DNA of 64,000 nt from Bolinopsis microptera. Its lineage: Eukaryota > Ctenophora > Tentaculata > Lobata > Bolinopsidae. This document shows positions 42,363 to 52,893 of this stretch, piece after piece. Location: contig NC_087079.1 of the NCBI RefSeq assembly GCF_026151205.1, positions 17,044,945 to 17,108,944 on the forward strand, written 5' to 3'. The stretch's first letter is position 1. Each line of letters begins with the position of its first letter. The translations under genes and the position numbers were made by a program. The notes below the pieces were generated by a model. That model searched no databases. It was given only the letters and a program-made list of their open reading frames with translations, and was not told the origin of the DNA.

Positions 42363-43019
42363 GATTTGAACTTGGAGCCGCAACGCCAAGGGTGATTTTC
42401 AAAATGATGAGTTTTTTTGAAGGGTTTATATATTTATTTTTATATAAAGGGTCATTGTGACATTATGTGTATACTGTTTGAAAAGTTTCTACTTCAATTA
42501 TTCCATTATTGTTACAGTATGCAAAACAATTTCGAAAACAGTTATCATTTGAACATTGAAATTACGAAACCAAAATTAATGGACCTAAAATTTGGATCTT
42601 TTATCAACGTGCAATTGCACAATGTCCATGATAAACATGTCTATGGTCGCAACCAAATCCAAGTTCAACATGAATTATAGGAAAGAAAATTTTTTTAAGG
42701 AAAGAAAAATTTTTATTTACCACAAAACAATCAATACATAATGTTATATTCATAAAAAATTCAAATTTCAATTTCAACCACATATACAGTACACCGCACA
42801 CACAGCCACAATTTTCAATTGTTCAGAAATTCGTAGGTCAGCTGTAGGCGCCGCGCACAAGATCTATTTAATTGTTATCTTACAATTACATGTCGCATTT
42901 CTTAATTACTAGAGCCAACATTTCAGAAGCAAAATAATTTACAAAATATTTCTGTCGTTCACGCAGTACAGGCCGTGAGCACTGCGATCTAATTAATATA
43001 ATAATGGAGAATAATTCTA

Positions 43020-43098
43020 ATCAGCTACTTCCTAGACTAGGTGACACTAGGATTCGAACCCTGGACCTGCTGCACTAACCACCTGGCACCTAGCCTAT
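43020..43098 (-). mobile_element. tRNA-derived SINE head
   Basis: Read on the minus strand: GGTGCCAGGTGGTTAGTGCA (A-box-like TGGTTAGTGCAG) and, 14 bases on, GGGTTCGAATCCTAGTGTC with a perfect B box GGTTCGAATCC. This spacing is that of a tRNA or tRNA-derived SINE promoter. The acceptor stem does not pair well, so I favour a SINE over a functional tRNA. Confidence 0.6.
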
Positions 43099-43109
43099 TT
43101 CATCATTCA

Positions 43110-43702
43110 TACTAAGGGAATTTGTCACCGGTGGACGTTCATTCAGAGGACCATCCCGGGTATAAGTCACTTGTTTCAACCATTGGAGGATTGCATCAGA
43201 ACAGATTTTATTCCAGCAATCTTGGGTAAGAACGTATCAGACTTGGACCGCTCCATATTTGCATTGCCAGTCAGACATGGTGGCCTAGGTATCTCCAACC
43301 CAGTTGAAAACTGCAATAGAGAATTCACAGCCTCAGTCACCATCACAAAAGACCTCACAGACCTGATTATCAACCAGCAAAACACCCTTGAACATTACAA
43401 CATGTCAATTCAAAATGACACTATAAAAAGGCAATCAAGGAGAAACACTTATTTACGGTTAGTAAATCAATAGAGGACAGTGTAAGAGATCCCAACCTAA
43501 AGAGATCTCTCCAGTTCATCAAAGAGAAAGGTTCAGGATGTTGGCTTACTGCACTTCCATTGAAGAGATTTGGCTAGTCCCTGAACAAGATTGAGTTCCG
43601 TGATGCTCTGTACTTGCGTTATGGTTGGGAGATCCCTAACACCCCATTTCACTGTGCTTGTGGAGAGAGAAATAATGTGAATCACACACTTATAATGTAC
43701 GT
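43110..43702 (+). pseudogene. Retroelement RT/endonuclease protein, first part (interrupted)
   Basis: HRWTFIQRTIPGISHLFQPL leads into the open frame 43171-43473 (DLDRSIFALPVRHGGLGISNP). After frame changes come SLQFIKEKGSGCWLTALPLK, FRDALYLRYGWEIPNTPF and CACGERNNVNHTLI at 43,700. This is the region between RT and nuclease in a retroelement protein family that is very common in cnidarian and other invertebrate genomes. The next residues are found 6 kb away at 49,766, so other elements inserted here. It carries at least one frameshift and a stop. Confidence 0.65.
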
Positions 43703-44055
43703 CTTGATAATGAATATTTTTACCTTAGTTTTTCGCCCTCTTCTAACTATGTAAACACAGAGAAGCTTTTAGTCACTGTGCAGTTAAAGTATTTAATTCC
43801 TTGCCATACGACATAAGATCAGCTGAGTCAGTTACATCTTTCAAGACCAAACTTAAAACATACTTCTTTTCTCTAGCATTTGATTGATTTTGCATTTACA
43901 TAGGTAAAATGAACTTTTCATGTCTAATTTTCAATTAAACTAAGCTCAGTTAATGTAAGAGCCGCTTTAGAAAGCACTGGAGTTTATCTCCAGGATTAAA
44001 TTATATCGAGTTATATGATTTAGCTATAAGGCGGTTTATAAATGTTGTATTTATT
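43703..44055 (+). mobile_element. LINE 3' end fragment (CR1/L2-like)
   Basis: AVKVFNSLPYDIRSAESVTS and FKTKLKTYFFSLAFD end at a TGA near 43,888, followed by a short 3' UTR. The UTR has GAGCCGCTTTAGAAAGC and GGCGGTTTATAAATG, typical of CR1/L2-like 3' ends. Confidence 0.6.
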
Positions 44056-45421
44056 ATTACCAACCCTTTGTAAAAAAGCTAGAGTAACTCCCATCCATAA
44101 GGCAGGAATGAAAGATGATCCTAATAATTACAGGCCAATATCCATCCTTCCACTTATAGGAAAACTTATAGAATACTTTGTCGGCAAGCAACTCACTGAT
44201 TACATGGAAGAGAACAAACTTTTCATCCGGCATCAATATGGCTTTCGGAAAAATCACTCCACAACTTATTTGATGTACGATCTGATGGACTAAATATATA
44301 ATATGAGTAAATCTAAGTCTTATAAACCAGGAATCATCTTTCTTGATCTTAAGAAGGCCTTTGACACAGTGAATCATGAAATATTGCTTCAAAAATTGGC
44401 ATATTATGGAATTGGTGGCATTGCTTTAACCTGGTTTAAGAACTTCTTATCTTGTAGATATCAATGCACAAGGATCAATGGCAAAATAAGCTCATTTTTA
44501 GAAGTTCTGAGTGGTGTACCACAAGGAAGCATCATTGGGCCTATATTATTTAGTATCTTCATAAATGACATCATTTATGCCTGTAACCTATCTAAGCCCT
44601 TTCTATTTGCAGATGATGGTGCACTATTCTTTGATCAAACCTGCAGAAGCACATTTATAAACATGAAAATAGAACTTATGACAATCTTTAAATGGCTCAG
44701 TGTTAATAAATTATCACTCAATGAAAAGAAGACTGAATTCCTATTGTTTGATTCTGTTGATCAACATGATGAATTAACCATTGAATGTAATGAGGTAACT
44801 TTCACAATCAAGGAGTGCAAAGAGACAAAATATCTTGGCCTCATTCTAGATAGTAAATTAAACTTCAAAAGCCATGTAGATTATATTATTAGGAAGGTCA
44901 TGAAGAGAATTGGTGCCATGTATAGAAGCAAAGCACTGCTACCCATTAAATATAGGAAAATGTTTGCCAATGCACTCATGTTGCCACAATTCGATTATTT
45001 AGACACGCTCTATTGTAGAGCTGGCAAGACAAAACTTGCTGAACTTGACACTCTGTACAAAAAGGTAGCCAAAATAGCTCTCAACGTTCCACAAACAGAG
45101 AGCAGCCTTAATGTTTATAGAGACATGAAATGGTTACCACTCCATCTTAGACGACAACTCCATCTGTCAAATTATATGTTTAGAATCATCCATGACAATT
45201 GTCCTACAAACTTTATGAACAAATTTAGTTACATATCAGGAGGTAGTAGGAGCGGCGAAAGCTGCAACCTATATGTTAATAGATCAACATCACATAAAAA
45301 CTTTCAATACTTGGGGGCAAAATGTTGGAATAATGTTCCAACAGATCTACGAAATCTGCCCGATGTTAAAAGCTTAAGTGATTCGTATAAGAAACAGCTA
45401 CTCTACCTCAATAAACGATAA
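44056..45421 (+). pseudogene. LINE reverse transcriptase, 5' truncated, one in-frame stop
   Basis: Reads VTPIHKAGMKDDPNNYRPI, IRHQYGFRKNHSTTYLM, then a TAA at 44,291-44,293, and in the same frame GIIFLDLKKAFDTVNHE, LSGVPQGSIIGPILFSIFIN, the catalytic FADDGALFF, YLGLILDSKLNFKSHV and MKWLPLHLRRQLHLSNYMF. It is homologous along its length to the RT of the next element, and the last 40 bases of its frame overlap the start of the next endonuclease frame. Confidence 0.85.
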
Positions 45422-48400
45422 TCTCTCTCTTGGTCTATGTAATATACAGGGTGGCCTGACTAATCTGGCAAAAACTCTTGAACTACAGGAGCTAATATTT
45501 CGCGAAAAGCTTGACATAATTGGAATTAATGAGACAAACCTTAAATCTGATATAGACACTAGTACACTTAACTTCCCCTTAAACTTTGATTTTATAAGGT
45601 GTGATAGACCTAACGATAGAGGAAGAGGAGGGTGTGGTATATTGATCAACCAAAATGTAAACCACAAATTACTCAATTTAGATATAACTTACTCTGATAT
45701 TTCTAAAATCGAAGCTATATGGATACAACTCAAGGATGCCAATCTTTACATTTGCTGCTTCTACAGATCACAAAACTTTTGTCACCTAGATACTTTCCTT
45801 GATTATATGACTGAATGTATGATGAAACTTCAAGGTAAGAAAGTAATATGGATTGGCGATGTTAATGTTAACCAAAACTCTTTATCTGATCTAGATTATA
45901 AAAAGTTAGATATAACAATGAAGCTCTTTGGAATGATACAGACTGTTACAGGAATTACTAGAGTTGCAAACTTAGATGGTAGGATAACGCAGAGCACAAT
46001 AGATGTTGTCATGACTAACTGTTACTCTAATTTCATAGAGTGTAAAGTACTTGATGATAGAATAGGAGATCACCAAGCTCTCAAATGTGTTCTCGACTTT
46101 AAAGTAAGTAAAGCTAGTAAATTCCAGAAGGTTCTTATCAGAGACCACTCCTTAAACAATCTGAAAGCCTTAAGCTATTTTCTGGGATCCTGCAGCAACT
46201 ACAGTAATATTCTAAGCTGTACTAATGTAGACCATGCCCTAGATGGACTTAATCATCACATCCAGGAATCGTATGATAATTACTGTCCACCTAAACAGAT
46301 AAAATGTAATAGTAACTTTCTCTGTAATCCCTCTAAAGAACTGTTGGCAGAAATACGGAAGAAGAAGATGCTTTTCAGAAAGTATAAAAAGTGTTTAGGA
46401 CAATTAAACAAATTCAAGTGTAATTGTATTAATGGAATATGTAAATGCAGAAAAAGTGAACTACATAAGAAATGCTCTACTTCGTGGGATAACTATCGTC
46501 CCCAAAGAAACTATGTGACAAAATTATCCAAAGAAAACAGACGTACAAATATTGTTCAGGACCTTACTGTGAAAAGTGCAAAAAACGATTTAAAAGGCAT
46601 TTGGAAAACTATCAAACATGCTTCAAACTTATCTGGAAAAATAAGTAGCTCTTCCCCAAGCAACTTAAATGTTAACGGAGTTAACCTGCATTTTGCCACA
46701 GTTGGTACAATAATACAAGAATCGATTAAGGAAAAGGATTCAGACGACTTCCTAGAATATATGCCGCCTCCAACAGAGTGTAAACTCTCTGTATTCGAAG
46801 AGGTGACTGTTGAACAAGTAAAAGAATATATACTCAGTATACCATCAGATAAATCGATTAACGATATCATGCCCATTAAAATATATAAGTATATTATTCC
46901 CCAAATCATCGATCCAGTAGCTCATATTATAAACCTTAGTATGAAAAGTGGAACAATGCCGTTGGCATGTAAAATTGCATCAGTCACTCCAATTCTTAAA
47001 ACTGGTGACCCTAATGATCCAAATAACTACCGGCCAATATCCATACTCCCCCTACTTGGAAAATGCATAGAATATTTTGTTAACCAACAGCTTACAGAGT
47101 ATGTTGAAACAAATAAACTGCTTACCAACCATCAGTATGGTTTTAGAAAAGATCATTCCACCACTTTTCTAATGCTTAATCTATTTGATAAAATATTTAC
47201 GTCTAAGGAATCACAGAAGAAACCTGCAATTGTATTCTTAGATATCAAAAAGGCCTTTGACACAGTAAGCCATAATATTTTATTAAAAAAACTTAAGTAT
47301 TATGGAGTTGATGGCTTTGTCATAAAGTGGTTCAAAAGCTACCTGGGGGACAGAAAGCAACACACCAAAATACGTGGTAATGTAAGCACATCACTCCCTG
47401 TTAAAACAGGTGTGCCACAGGGTAGCATATTAGGACCAATTCTATTTAGTTTATTCATAAATGATCTCAGTAGAAATTGCACACAATCTACTGCTTACTT
47501 ATTTGCAGATGACAGTGCACTATATTTTGATAACATTTCCCGAGGCATATATGAGAATGTAATTAAGGATATGAAAATTGTGTATGAATGGCTTAGAATC
47601 AACAAGCTGAGACTAAATGCTGCAAAATCTTCATTCATTGTATTTGATAGATCACCTAATCTGGACACGTTGTCAATCCCTCTGGATTTGGAAAAAGAAT
47701 GCCTATTTATAGAAGAAACTAAATCTCAAAAATATTTAGGTCTCATGATAGACAATTTATTGAACTTTCATGACCATATTGATTATGTGAAATCAAAAAT
47801 TGCTAAAAGAATAGGGGCATTATACAGGTCAAAAAATCTTCTTCCGCTGAAATATAGAAAAATGTTTGTAAATGCTCTTATGCTCCCCCAATTTGACTAC
47901 CTGGATATAATATGGTGCAGGGCTGCCAAAACCAAACTTAATTCTCTTGATATATTATACAAGAAAGTAGCAAAAATTGCTCTGGATGTTCATTGGCAGG
48001 AACCATCAGTAAATGTATATCGAAATATGAAGTGGTTACCCTTACACTTAAGAAGACAACTCCATCTGTCAACGTATATGTATAAAATTCTTAATGAGGC
48101 TGCACCATCATCATTCACAGATAAATTTTCTTATGTATCCGGAGGATCACGTGATGCTGAGAGGTGCAACCTTTATATTCACAAATCCAGAACACACAAA
48201 ACCTTTACATATTTAGGTGCAAAATGTTGGAATACAATTCCAGAGAACATAAGGACTATAGAATGTAGTGTAAAATTCTCACAATGTATGAAATCTAAAT
48301 TTATGTCAGATGTAATTCAAGGAGTCTCATCCTATGAAATAAACAATAGTTTCGACTATTTCTACACTCTAGCTATGTGACAACTGAAACAAATTTTATG

Positions 48401-48832
48401 GGGCTGGAGTTTTTGTCGGGTGGAAAGGCCCCCTGCGTTATATATGACCTAGGTATTTCCAGAAGTATAGAACTTTAAACATCTCCTTTATTCGTTCCCA
48501 TTTTTTATCATTGCCAATCTATTATTGTTCTATACTTCTCTGTATATAACTGTAAATAACATTACTAACGTAATCCCAAAGTGGGCATCTATGTAATCTT
48601 AATTGTTACCTTCGTGCCCACAGTTCACTGTTAAATCATATCTTATTTTATCACTCATTATTTTATTACTCATTATGTTTACATACTATATCCTTATGTC
48701 CCTAGAAGGGTGTTCTGCTAACAGTTTTCGACTGACTTGAATGTCCTGCACAGCAGATTGAAGCTTCTTAAATTATTTTTATTCTTATTGTATTGCTGTG
48801 TAAATTTGATTCTAATTCTAATTCTAATCTAT
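45400..48832 (+). mobile_element. LINE with intact 1000-codon ORF2, 3' UTR and TTCTAA tail
   Basis: The coding part is described separately. The 3' UTR runs from 48,381 to a (TTCTAA)n tail at about 48,812-48,832, and its end recurs at 29.8 kb. No 5' UTR or ORF1 precedes it. The element begins directly at the end of the upstream RT copy. Confidence 0.8.
45402..48380 (+). CDS. LINE ORF2 protein: AP endonuclease + reverse transcriptase, uninterrupted
   Basis: The frame is open from the junction (no clear ATG at its upstream end) to TGA at 48,378-48,380. Endonuclease: LGLCNIQGGLTNL, LDIIGINETNL, RGGCGILINQ, VIWIGDVNVNQ, GDHQALKCVLD. Linker (about residues 300-400) with Cys-rich KCNCINGICKCRKSELHKKC. 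RT: NNYRPISILPLLGK, NHQYGFRKDHSTT, VFLDIKKAFDTVSHN, GVPQGSILGPILFSLFIN, FADDSALYF, KYLGLMIDNLLNFHDH. C-terminal: FVNALMLPQFDYLDIIWCRA and MKWLPLHLRRQLHLSTYMYK. The lack of any stop in about 1000 codons implies recent activity. Clade uncertain (CR1/Jockey-like group). Confidence 0.85.
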   Translation, partial: STSINDNLSLGLCNIQGGLTNLAKTLELQELIFREKLDIIGINETNLKSDIDTSTLNFPLNFDFIRCDRPNDRGRGGCGILINQNVNHKLLNLDITYSDISKIEAIWIQLKDANLYICCFYRSQNFCHLDTFLDYMTECMMKLQGKKVIWIGDVNVNQNSLSDLDYKKLDITMKLFGMIQTVTGITRVANLDGRITQSTIDVVMTNCYSNFIECKVLDDRIGDHQALKCVLDFKVSKASKFQKVLIRDHSLNNLKALSYFLGSCSNYSNILSCTNVDHALDGLNHHIQESYDNYCPPKQIKCNSNFLCNPSKELLAEIRKKKMLFRKYKKCLGQLNKFKCNCINGICKCRKSELHKKCSTSWDNYRPQRNYVTKLSKENRRTNIVQDLTVKSAKNDLKGIWKTIKHASNLSGKISSSSPSNLNVNGVNLHFATVGTIIQESIKEKDSDDFLEYMPPPTECKLSVFEEVTVEQVKEYILSIPSDKSINDIMPIKIYKYIIPQIIDPVAHIINLSMKSGTMPLACKIASVTPILKTGDPNDPNNYRPISILPLLGKCIEYFVNQQLTEYVETNKLLTNHQYGFRKDHSTTFLMLNLFDKIFTSKESQKKPAIVFLDIKKAFDTVSHNILLKKLKYYGVDGFVIKWFKSYLGDRKQHTKIRGNVSTSLPVKTGVPQGSILGPILFSLFINDLSRNCTQSTAYLFADDSALYFDNISRGIYENVIKDMKIVYEWLRINKLRLNAAKSSFIVFDRSPNLDTLSIPLDLEKECLFIEETKSQKYLGLMIDNLLNFHDHIDYVKSKIAKRIGALYRSKNLLPLKYRKMFVNALMLPQFDYLDIIWCRAAKTKLNSLDILYKKVAKIALDVHWQEPSVNVYRNMKWLPLHLRRQLHLSTYMYKILNEAAPSSFTDKFSYVSGGSRDAERCNLYIHKSRTHKTFTYLGAKCWNTIPENIRTIECSVKFSQCMKSKFMSDVIQGVSSYEINNSFDYFYTLAM

Positions 48833-49732
48833 AACAACAGACCCTAATTACACCGTCGACAATTCATATGACAAATTTTACACTGCAATCATAGTCGACG
48901 ATAACTAAGTATTCCCTTTTTGACCACCTTACCATTCTGATTGATTTTGCACATGACTGACATGTTTTAACTGGAGAAGGGATTCGCACAGTGGTAGTTT
49001 TATAAACCACTTTTAATTTATTGACCTATTATACCTAGTGGTAGTTTTATAGACCACATTTAATTTATTACCTTATCATACTTAGTATTTATTTTTGGTG
49101 ACTGTATCACCCAGTTTTAACATTTGATAATTGTACAGTTTATTGACGACACATTGACTGAATGTTATTTTGTATTCTAATTTATATTCTAGATATTTTA
49201 TTTATTTTTCAACAGACGACAACTTCCTGTTTTTTCTTCTATATTAGTTACTCATATCTCTTGTACAGACTGTTTTACAAGGACATTGACAGATGATACT
49301 CACATTAGGCATTCATTATTGCATCTAAATTATTTCACTTGCATTAGGTTTAGAAATTTATTATCTGGTTAACAGATTTCAAATGTTTAATCAATTTGTA
49401 GTATGACAGTAAGGTATATAAGAAGTTATTTAATTTTGCTTGGGCTATTATATTGACTATTGAGGTTTAATGATGATATGGAATTTGAATTCTATATAAA
49501 TTTACACTATGTGGTTGGGGCATTTTGCATCTAGTAAATATGGTTACTACTCCTATATATCATATTATTTGATTGGTATTCGATTTCTGATTATTTCTTA
49601 GGAATATGATTATTATATCTCAATTTGGCTTTAGGTAGGGTGCCCCGCTAAAAGAACTGGATTCTTCCAGGAAGCATCCCGTGCACAGACCTTGGTCTAC
49701 ATATAAATTAAATTATTAACCATTCATTCTGT
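48833..49732. other. AT-rich insertion remainder with a short direct duplication
   Basis: Contains two copies of GTGGTAGTTTTATA(A/G)ACCAC followed by TTTAATTTATT at about 48,990 and 49,040. Near 49,636 a GTAGGGTGCCCCGCTAAAAG block resembles a LINE 3' UTR. It separates the nested LINEs from the resumed host element. Confidence 0.4.
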
Positions 49733-49761
49733 ATGTGCACGAAAAAATTTATTTCAAAGAT

Positions 49762-50308
49762 TATTATTATATGCAAGAAAGGTGGCTATGTTTCTATGAG
49801 ACACAACAACATCCGCGATCTAAATGCAGAGCTGCAGCGTGAAGTATGCAGAGATGTAGTGACTGAGCCAGCATTGATACCCCTTGATAATGAAGAAATT
49901 GTTGGTACCAATGCTGATAGAGCTGCACCTGATGTATCCTCACAAGGTCTCTGGAGCACATTTGAACGAACATTCTTTGATGTCTGTGTTACCCACCCCA
50001 ACTCACCCACATATGACAAAAAAGATATGGAACAGATCTATAAAGCTCATGAAATGAGGAAAATGAAAAAGTACAACAACAGAATCATCCAGGTGGAAAA
50101 AGGCACCTTTACCCCACTTATATACTCAACAAATGGCGGATGGGGTCCACAAGCCACAAGATACCACAAGAGACTCGCTGAAAAACTATCCCAGAAGAGA
50201 GGAGAAGACTATGCGGCTATTCAGTGTTACATGCGCACCAGGATTAGATTCTCAATCCTCAGGAGCACCCTGATAGCGGTCAGGGGTGAGAGAGGGAGAC
50301 GGCAATAG
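49762..50308 (+). pseudogene. Retroelement RT/endonuclease protein, C-terminal part (resumed)
   Basis: The sequence resumes with ICKKGGYVSMRHNNIRDLNA directly where the 43,700 fragment stopped (VNHTLI). It continues through EPALIPLDNEEIVGTNAD, SQGLWSTFERTFFDVCV (a nuclease-like RxxFxDVxV motif), HPNSPTYDKKDMEQIYKAHE, VEKGTFTPLIYSTNGGWG and RIRFSILRSTLIAVRG, to a stop at 50,306-50,308. I read the D-x-V / E-K-G-x-F-T-P pattern as a restriction-endonuclease-like fold linked to an RT. Intact in itself but cut from its N-terminal half by the insertion. Confidence 0.65.
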
Positions 50309-50890
50309 TATACATTGCCAGTCAGTGTAACTTCGTTTAACTTGATACCTGCCACCATGGACTATGGATGTTTCTAGACACTATCCTTTTGATATTGAGA
50401 TATTGGTATCTCAGATCACGTGTACATCGTTCCTTTTTTATGACACAGAAATTTATTGACACTCACAGCTATAATTTTAATCATTGAATCAGTATTTTTA
50501 TCTGTGCTCTGCGTAATGCATCACATGAATCAGTTTTTAATCTATTAACTTATTACACATTTGTGCTCTGCTTTAGCATCACTTGACTATTTAAAAAAAT
50601 TGTTTGTTCAGGCCATGACCTTATAGTCAGCCAATTGGCCATAGCTGAAATTGAATGTAATTTATTCATTTACTATCATTCATACTCATTGAAAGTAGGT
50701 TTGGTGTGGCCAGTTAGGTTGCCATCTCTGTAATTGTAACCTGAGACTACTGTAATTGTAACCTGGGACTACTGCTCCTATTCACTAACCCCCAAACTAG
50801 TGAACACTCATTTTAATATCGCTTTGGAGTTTGGACATAGCTATTGTATGGAAAATCTGGAAAGTCTGGCTTGAGAGAGAAGAAAATGTT
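50309..50890. other. Element flank, nothing coding
   Basis: It holds a short duplication (CTGTAATTGTAACCTG twice, near 50,728 and 50,752) and AT-rich sequence. Confidence 0.4.
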
Positions 50891-50939
50891 TTATTATGTA
50901 TCTGGACATTTTCTGAGACATGTGATATGTGATTTTCAA

Positions 50940-51930
50940 TTCAATTTTTCATCTATTAGAAACTTCCATCTGTTAGTGTTATACGTTGAATGGTTACATC
51001 AGATATTAACTATAGTCCTGGTACATTGCATTTCTAAAGCAAATCGTATGATCTGCTGGATTGTAAGAAACTTAGTTATTAGAGAAAAGGTTGTAATGAT
51101 AGCTATTTATAAAGCTTTGATAAGACCTCATCTTGAGTATTGTGTCCAATTGTGGAATCCAGTTGCGGCTCATGGAAGTTGGGGGACTGTTTTGGAGCTG
51201 GAGAGCGTCCAGAGGCGGTTTACCCGTCTGATTGATGAGGTGGGTACTCTTCCATACAGCTGCAGACTGGATATCCTCAATTTGACAACGCTGGCAGAGC
51301 GGCGAATACGTGGGGACCTTATCGAAGCTTTTAAAGTAACTAGTGGTTTGACTGAATATGGATCGGGTTTGTTCAGAATGAGCAGATCTGGTCTTAATTT
51401 AGTTTCAACCAATAGGTGTAATAAGAGTGTAACTAAAGTTAAGAATCTCCAGTCTTCTTTTCTTCCGGAGCGAGTCATTCCTTACTGGAACAAACTCCCT
51501 TCAGATGTCAAGAACTGCTCGACAGTTTTAAGCTTTAAAGTTAGATTGGAAGGATTTAAGAAAGAAATGATTTCTAAAAACAGTGTAAATGATTTTTATT
51601 TTTGGAATGTTTCGAATGAAGTTTTAGGGAAAATTGAAGGACCCAGTTATTTAAGCAATAAGGAGACACATAATGAATATCTTTGGTTTCATCCTTTTGT
51701 GGCAAAGAAGCGTTTTATAAATCTTTATTCCACTGGGAAGTATTAATGAATTATTTATAGATAATGTATTAGATTTTATTAATTAATAAAATTGAATTTG
51801 ATAAACTATTAATGTTGATGGAAAAATATATTTATTTAAATTATTTTTTTATTTAGTGCAATGATATTTTGTAGACACTTGTGATGATGTTATGTCATAA
51901 TCTTTACTTACTTACTTACTTACTTACTTC
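50940..51930 (+). mobile_element. 5'-truncated LINE with open RT C-terminus and (TTAC)n tail
   Basis: The frame ending at 51,746 reads NRMICWIVRNLVIREKVVMI, IYKALIRPHLEYCVQLWNPV, LESVQRRFTRLIDEVG, LTTLAERRIRGDLIEAFKV and FLPERVIPYWNKLPSDVKN. This is the thumb and C-terminal domain of CR1/L2-type LINEs. The 3' UTR ends in (TTAC)7 at 51,902-51,930. Shorter copies of the same family sit in the satellite at 55.77 and 60.47 kb. Confidence 0.8.
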
Positions 51931-51939
51931 ACTCTTTAG

Positions 51940-52440
51940 TCATAAGTTTGATCTTCTCCCACTGTCTTTCTGCTGCAGACGTTGTTTGTTTCTTCTAGAC
52001 TGCCCCTCTGGGTGACGGGTGTCCCATTGAGCTTGAGGATCCTCTCGAGTATCCTCCTGAGTATCCTCCTGAGTATCCTCCTGAGTATCCTCCTGACTTC
52101 TTCTTCTCACATTCATGAGTACCTCGGCCCAGCTTACCACATGCCTTGCTCTTACGCTTAAAACATTGAGTGGCAATGTGACCTTGCCTGTCACATATAT
52201 ATAGCATCTTCTTGTGCTTCTTTGCCTGTTCTCTGTTCTGTAATACACCTCCTCAGTTTCATCCCATTCTCTTTCCTCTGTCCAGTTCAACTCATACTGA
52301 TCTGACAGGTAATGCTTAATGAAGTCCAATTCTCCTTTCAAGGCATCTAACTCTCCGGTGTAGTCTGTTGGACGTGGGTCTCTGATTCTCTTCAGAGTCT
52401 GCTGCGAAGACGAAACCGACGTCTTTAAAAAAAATCTCAC
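51940..52440 (-). pseudogene. Zinc-knuckle (Gag-like) reading frame, frame-shifted
   Basis: The 166-codon minus frame starts MRFFLKTSVSSSQQTLKRIR and has an acidic stretch (ELDFIKHYLSDQYELNWTEE). The adjacent frame (52207-51995) then gives LYICDRQGHIATQC and KACGKLGRGTHEC. These are two CCHC-type knuckles (the first lacking its first Cys), followed by a (SGGY)n tail from a 12-base repeat at about 52,035-52,090. The overlap suggests one protein broken by a frameshift, or two exons. Probably a Gag-like or nucleic-acid-binding retroelement protein. Confidence 0.45.
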
Positions 52441-52893
52441 ACTTATTTTACTTCAGAGTATTCCAACAGCCACATTATTACACAAGTGTAACCAGCCAAT
52501 TACAGGAGGCCGAAGGATTCATTTGGCCAGTGACGGTTAAGGTAGTGTGTACCACTAGTGTGTAAAACCCGAATATTTTGGTGGTTTTTAGAAAGACTTT
52601 CGGTCCGAGTCATTCTCGATACGTACCTCCCATATCAAGAGCTCTCGATTCCGAGCTCGTGTTGCAAAGGGTTTACGTCATATTATGTCAGTCAGTTTAA
52701 TACAGTCACATAGAATAATAATTGTTGATAGTTAATAGTTAACAGTGGATTACTGTATATTAGTAATGTTAATATTACAGCTAAATGTTGATTAACAGAT
52801 GATTACAGTCGATTACAGGGCCCAATGACAAAGGTTACAGTGTACATGCCACTTAAAATTAAAACTTCAATAGTAGATAACAGTAGTTGTTGA

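Noticed and set aside
43041-43098. Functional tRNA gene on the minus strand
   Set aside because: A and B boxes are good, but I could not pair an acceptor stem or define a proper anticodon loop. A SINE head is more likely.
49786-50019. 77-codon minus frame
   Set aside because: Shadow of the RT-linked nuclease reading frame on the + strand.
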